Source of the DNA: Plantago elongata
Taxonomy: Eukaryota; Streptophyta; Magnoliopsida; Lamiales; Plantaginaceae
DNA: 31,767 nucleotides
Assembly (NCBI GenBank): GCA_036897095.1
Contig: JAYMSP010001469.1
Coordinates: 1 to 31,767, forward strand
Reading direction: 5' to 3'
Both the position numbers and the translations under genes were made by a program. Under the pieces are notes generated by a model. The model was not told where the DNA came from. It saw only the letters and a program-made list of their open reading frames with translations, and did no database searches. Positions within the stretch are counted from its first letter, which is position 1. Every line of letters begins with the position of its first letter. Shown piece by piece: positions 30,115 to 31,767 of the stretch.

Positions 30115-30205
30115 ATTTTTTTATTTACAAACGTCTAAATAATAACTCGAATTTCAATTTATCGATTGAAAATGAAGCATCTTACCAACTGAACTACACT
30201 TATTT
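30115..30205 (-). mobile_element. SINE-like tRNA-derived head
   Basis: On the - strand an A box TAGTTCAGTTGGT (30196-30184) is followed by a B box AAATTCGAGTTATT (30155-30142) and an A/T-rich tail. TAGTTCAGTTGGTAAGA with a following CTTCA is shared with the copy at 5428. The ends are not resolved. Confidence 0.55.
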
Positions 30206-31330
30206 ATCGTGTTAGATAAATTAATATATGTTGATTGACTTCACATTATCTGTTCGGATTTTTAGATTAAATTATATTTTAACAAATCCTAACTACATCA
30301 CGTTTTTGAACAACTGGAATGCGTCCGTTACATGTAAAAATTTAATCGAACGCTGTTTAGCCCTTCTTAAGGGGAAACTCTACTAACAATGTTTTTACAC
30401 CCATAAAATGGACTTATATTTTATTTAAATCAACTTCAATACCTTTCTACTTCAAGCAACCTCCGTCGAGTGCCATTTGCATCACTACTTCACACATGTG
30501 TGGTAATTCTTTCGTATGGTTGAGATGAGAAAAAGAACAAGAAATACACAACTTGTGCTGTGGACCTGTTTCAATACATTACCTATAAGAGTCATGAAAT
30601 ACCAATGCATGACCTTTCCTGGTATGTTTGTTTCTAGCTGCTAATTTAACCTAACCAAGTAAATGTCGAGGTCATTGTTATCACGAAAGTTTGCCCTGGA
30701 TAATTTATTCAGGTACTTTAAATTTTTAGTGACTTGTTTTTACCCAAGTTTCAAATAAAAATGAAATGCTCTTTAAAACCTAACATAAATTGCAATCAGA
30801 GTTTGTAAAAAACATCAGAAATTTCACGGGGTGATAACTTTTTATACGTGCCTAAAGATTCAAGGATCCTATCATCCATATTACCTCCAGTATTAATTCA
30901 GTTGTTGTAAGTTTTTAATATAGATTGAAATGAACCTACGAGTGATTGACATGTTAGAGGTATTGTTTGGTGGTAGTGTATGAGGATATATAGTGAAGAA
31001 AGAGTTAGACTATTGAGCAATGGCTAGATTAATTTCCTTAAGACTGTATTTGTTCCGCACTAGTGCTGACGGTTTATTTAGCAAATAGTCTCTCAAGATT
31101 AAACAACACTATTTGAATCAAAGTTCTAGCACTCAGTGATTCGACGAGCTAATACAATAAAGGAATTTTCTGGCTTTAGAGAATTTAAAGGAAGAAAAGA
31201 ATGATGGATTGATGTGTGTTAAATTCGAACCTAGGGGGTTATTCATAGTTTCGAAGGGCTGAGTATGACGAGTACAACCATTCACGAACTGGTCTGCAGA
31301 TGAGTTGCAACTTCTGAATATAACAGTTCC
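30206..31330. other. Anonymous AT-rich DNA
   Basis: About 1.1 kb with no credible coding sequence, RNA gene or repeat structure that I can recognise. Confidence 0.3.
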
Positions 31331-31347
31331 GAAGTCCCCTGCAAACA

Positions 31348-31391
31348 GACAGACTGATTCATTGAGACAGACTGATTCATTGAAACAGACT
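31348..31391 (+). repeat. 18-19-bp tandem repeat
   Basis: AGACAGACTGATTCATTG occurs twice head to tail, followed by a third partial unit AACAGACTG. No function is implied. Confidence 0.8.
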
Positions 31392-31689
31392 GCACCTATT
31401 CGCGCAAGCCCAATCCGTCTGGTTGGGCTTGTACTGACTAATCTTATTGGGCCCGACTAACATAGTTGGTTTTTGGCAAAAAAGATTATAGTCAGCTCTA
31501 GACCGCGACCCACGAATCCACGCACGACCCGAGGCCAGGAGTGTGCGTGTTAGAAGCATCTAGCTCCCCCCTTCAAAAGCATGGGGCCCTAAGTGTAATG
31601 ATCGGGAACCGAGCATAATATTTTAATAATATTTCGGTTATAGTTCTTGACGAATTAGTAAACGTAAGTTCGCCTTAGTTACTAATCCG

Positions 31690-31690
31690 A

Positions 31691-31757
<67 letters not shown>

Positions 31758-31767
31758 GTTGTTGTTG
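31690..31767 (+). repeat. (ATT)n microsatellite running into GTT units
   Basis: More than 20 uninterrupted ATT units are followed by GTT units up to the window edge. It is cut by the window, and its length is likely polymorphic. Confidence 0.97.

Overview
The window is nuclear DNA of a flowering plant, probably a eudicot. The evidence is spliced genes, a RanGAP with the plant-only WPP domain, a plant-type 4-hydroxyphenylpyruvate dioxygenase (HPPD) with its usual single intron near the 3' end, the C-terminus of a plant SWI/SNF ATPase of the CHR12/CHR23 type, and dense plant transposable elements (Copia LTR elements, an L1-clade LINE, SINEs, MITEs). I cannot name the species.

Layout. (1) 1-4.5 kb is a convergent gene pair: the last exon of a CHR12/CHR23-like chromatin remodeller on the + strand, and an intact, intron-less RanGAP coding sequence on the - strand with an intron in its 5' leader. 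(2) 4.5-6.3 kb is AT-rich intergenic DNA with a tRNA-derived SINE head. (3) 6314-13044 is a complete LTR retrotransposon with 5-bp target duplications (CTATA), an initiator-Met-tRNA-like primer site and several polypurine tracts. It carries a dispersed imperfect palindrome (GGTGTNNNNNATACACC type). No reverse transcriptase is visible; only a broken env-like reading frame near the 3' end and a short unknown 5' reading frame remain. It looks like a non-autonomous relative of the Sirevirus branch of Copia. It sits beside, and probably inside, a degraded RNase-H-like (RVT_3) sequence that is also split by a Tourist-like MITE. (4) 14.3-14.66 kb is an orphan copy of the promoter and 5' leader of the HPPD gene, ending at what would be the start codon. 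(5) 15.9-21.7 kb is a degraded, nearly full-length L1-type LINE on the - strand, with SINE-like DNA in its 5' region. (6) 21.98-23.83 kb is the HPPD gene, two exons, 438 codons, open throughout, with the metal ligands kept but several active-site residues changed. (7) 24.0-31.8 kb is a TE graveyard: a fold-back MITE, a LINE endonuclease scrap, a decayed short-LTR Copia element probably inserted into a Gypsy-like LTR, a 300-bp CACTA-type MITE, a SINE on the - strand and an (ATT)n microsatellite.

Functionally only three host genes are supported: chromatin remodelling, the Ran GTPase cycle at the nuclear envelope and cell plate, and tyrosine catabolism to homogentisate. They do not form a pathway together. 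The most unusual items are the palindrome-laden retrotransposon, whose palindrome is also read as a recurring peptide, the divergent HPPD, and the duplicated HPPD promoter with no gene behind it.
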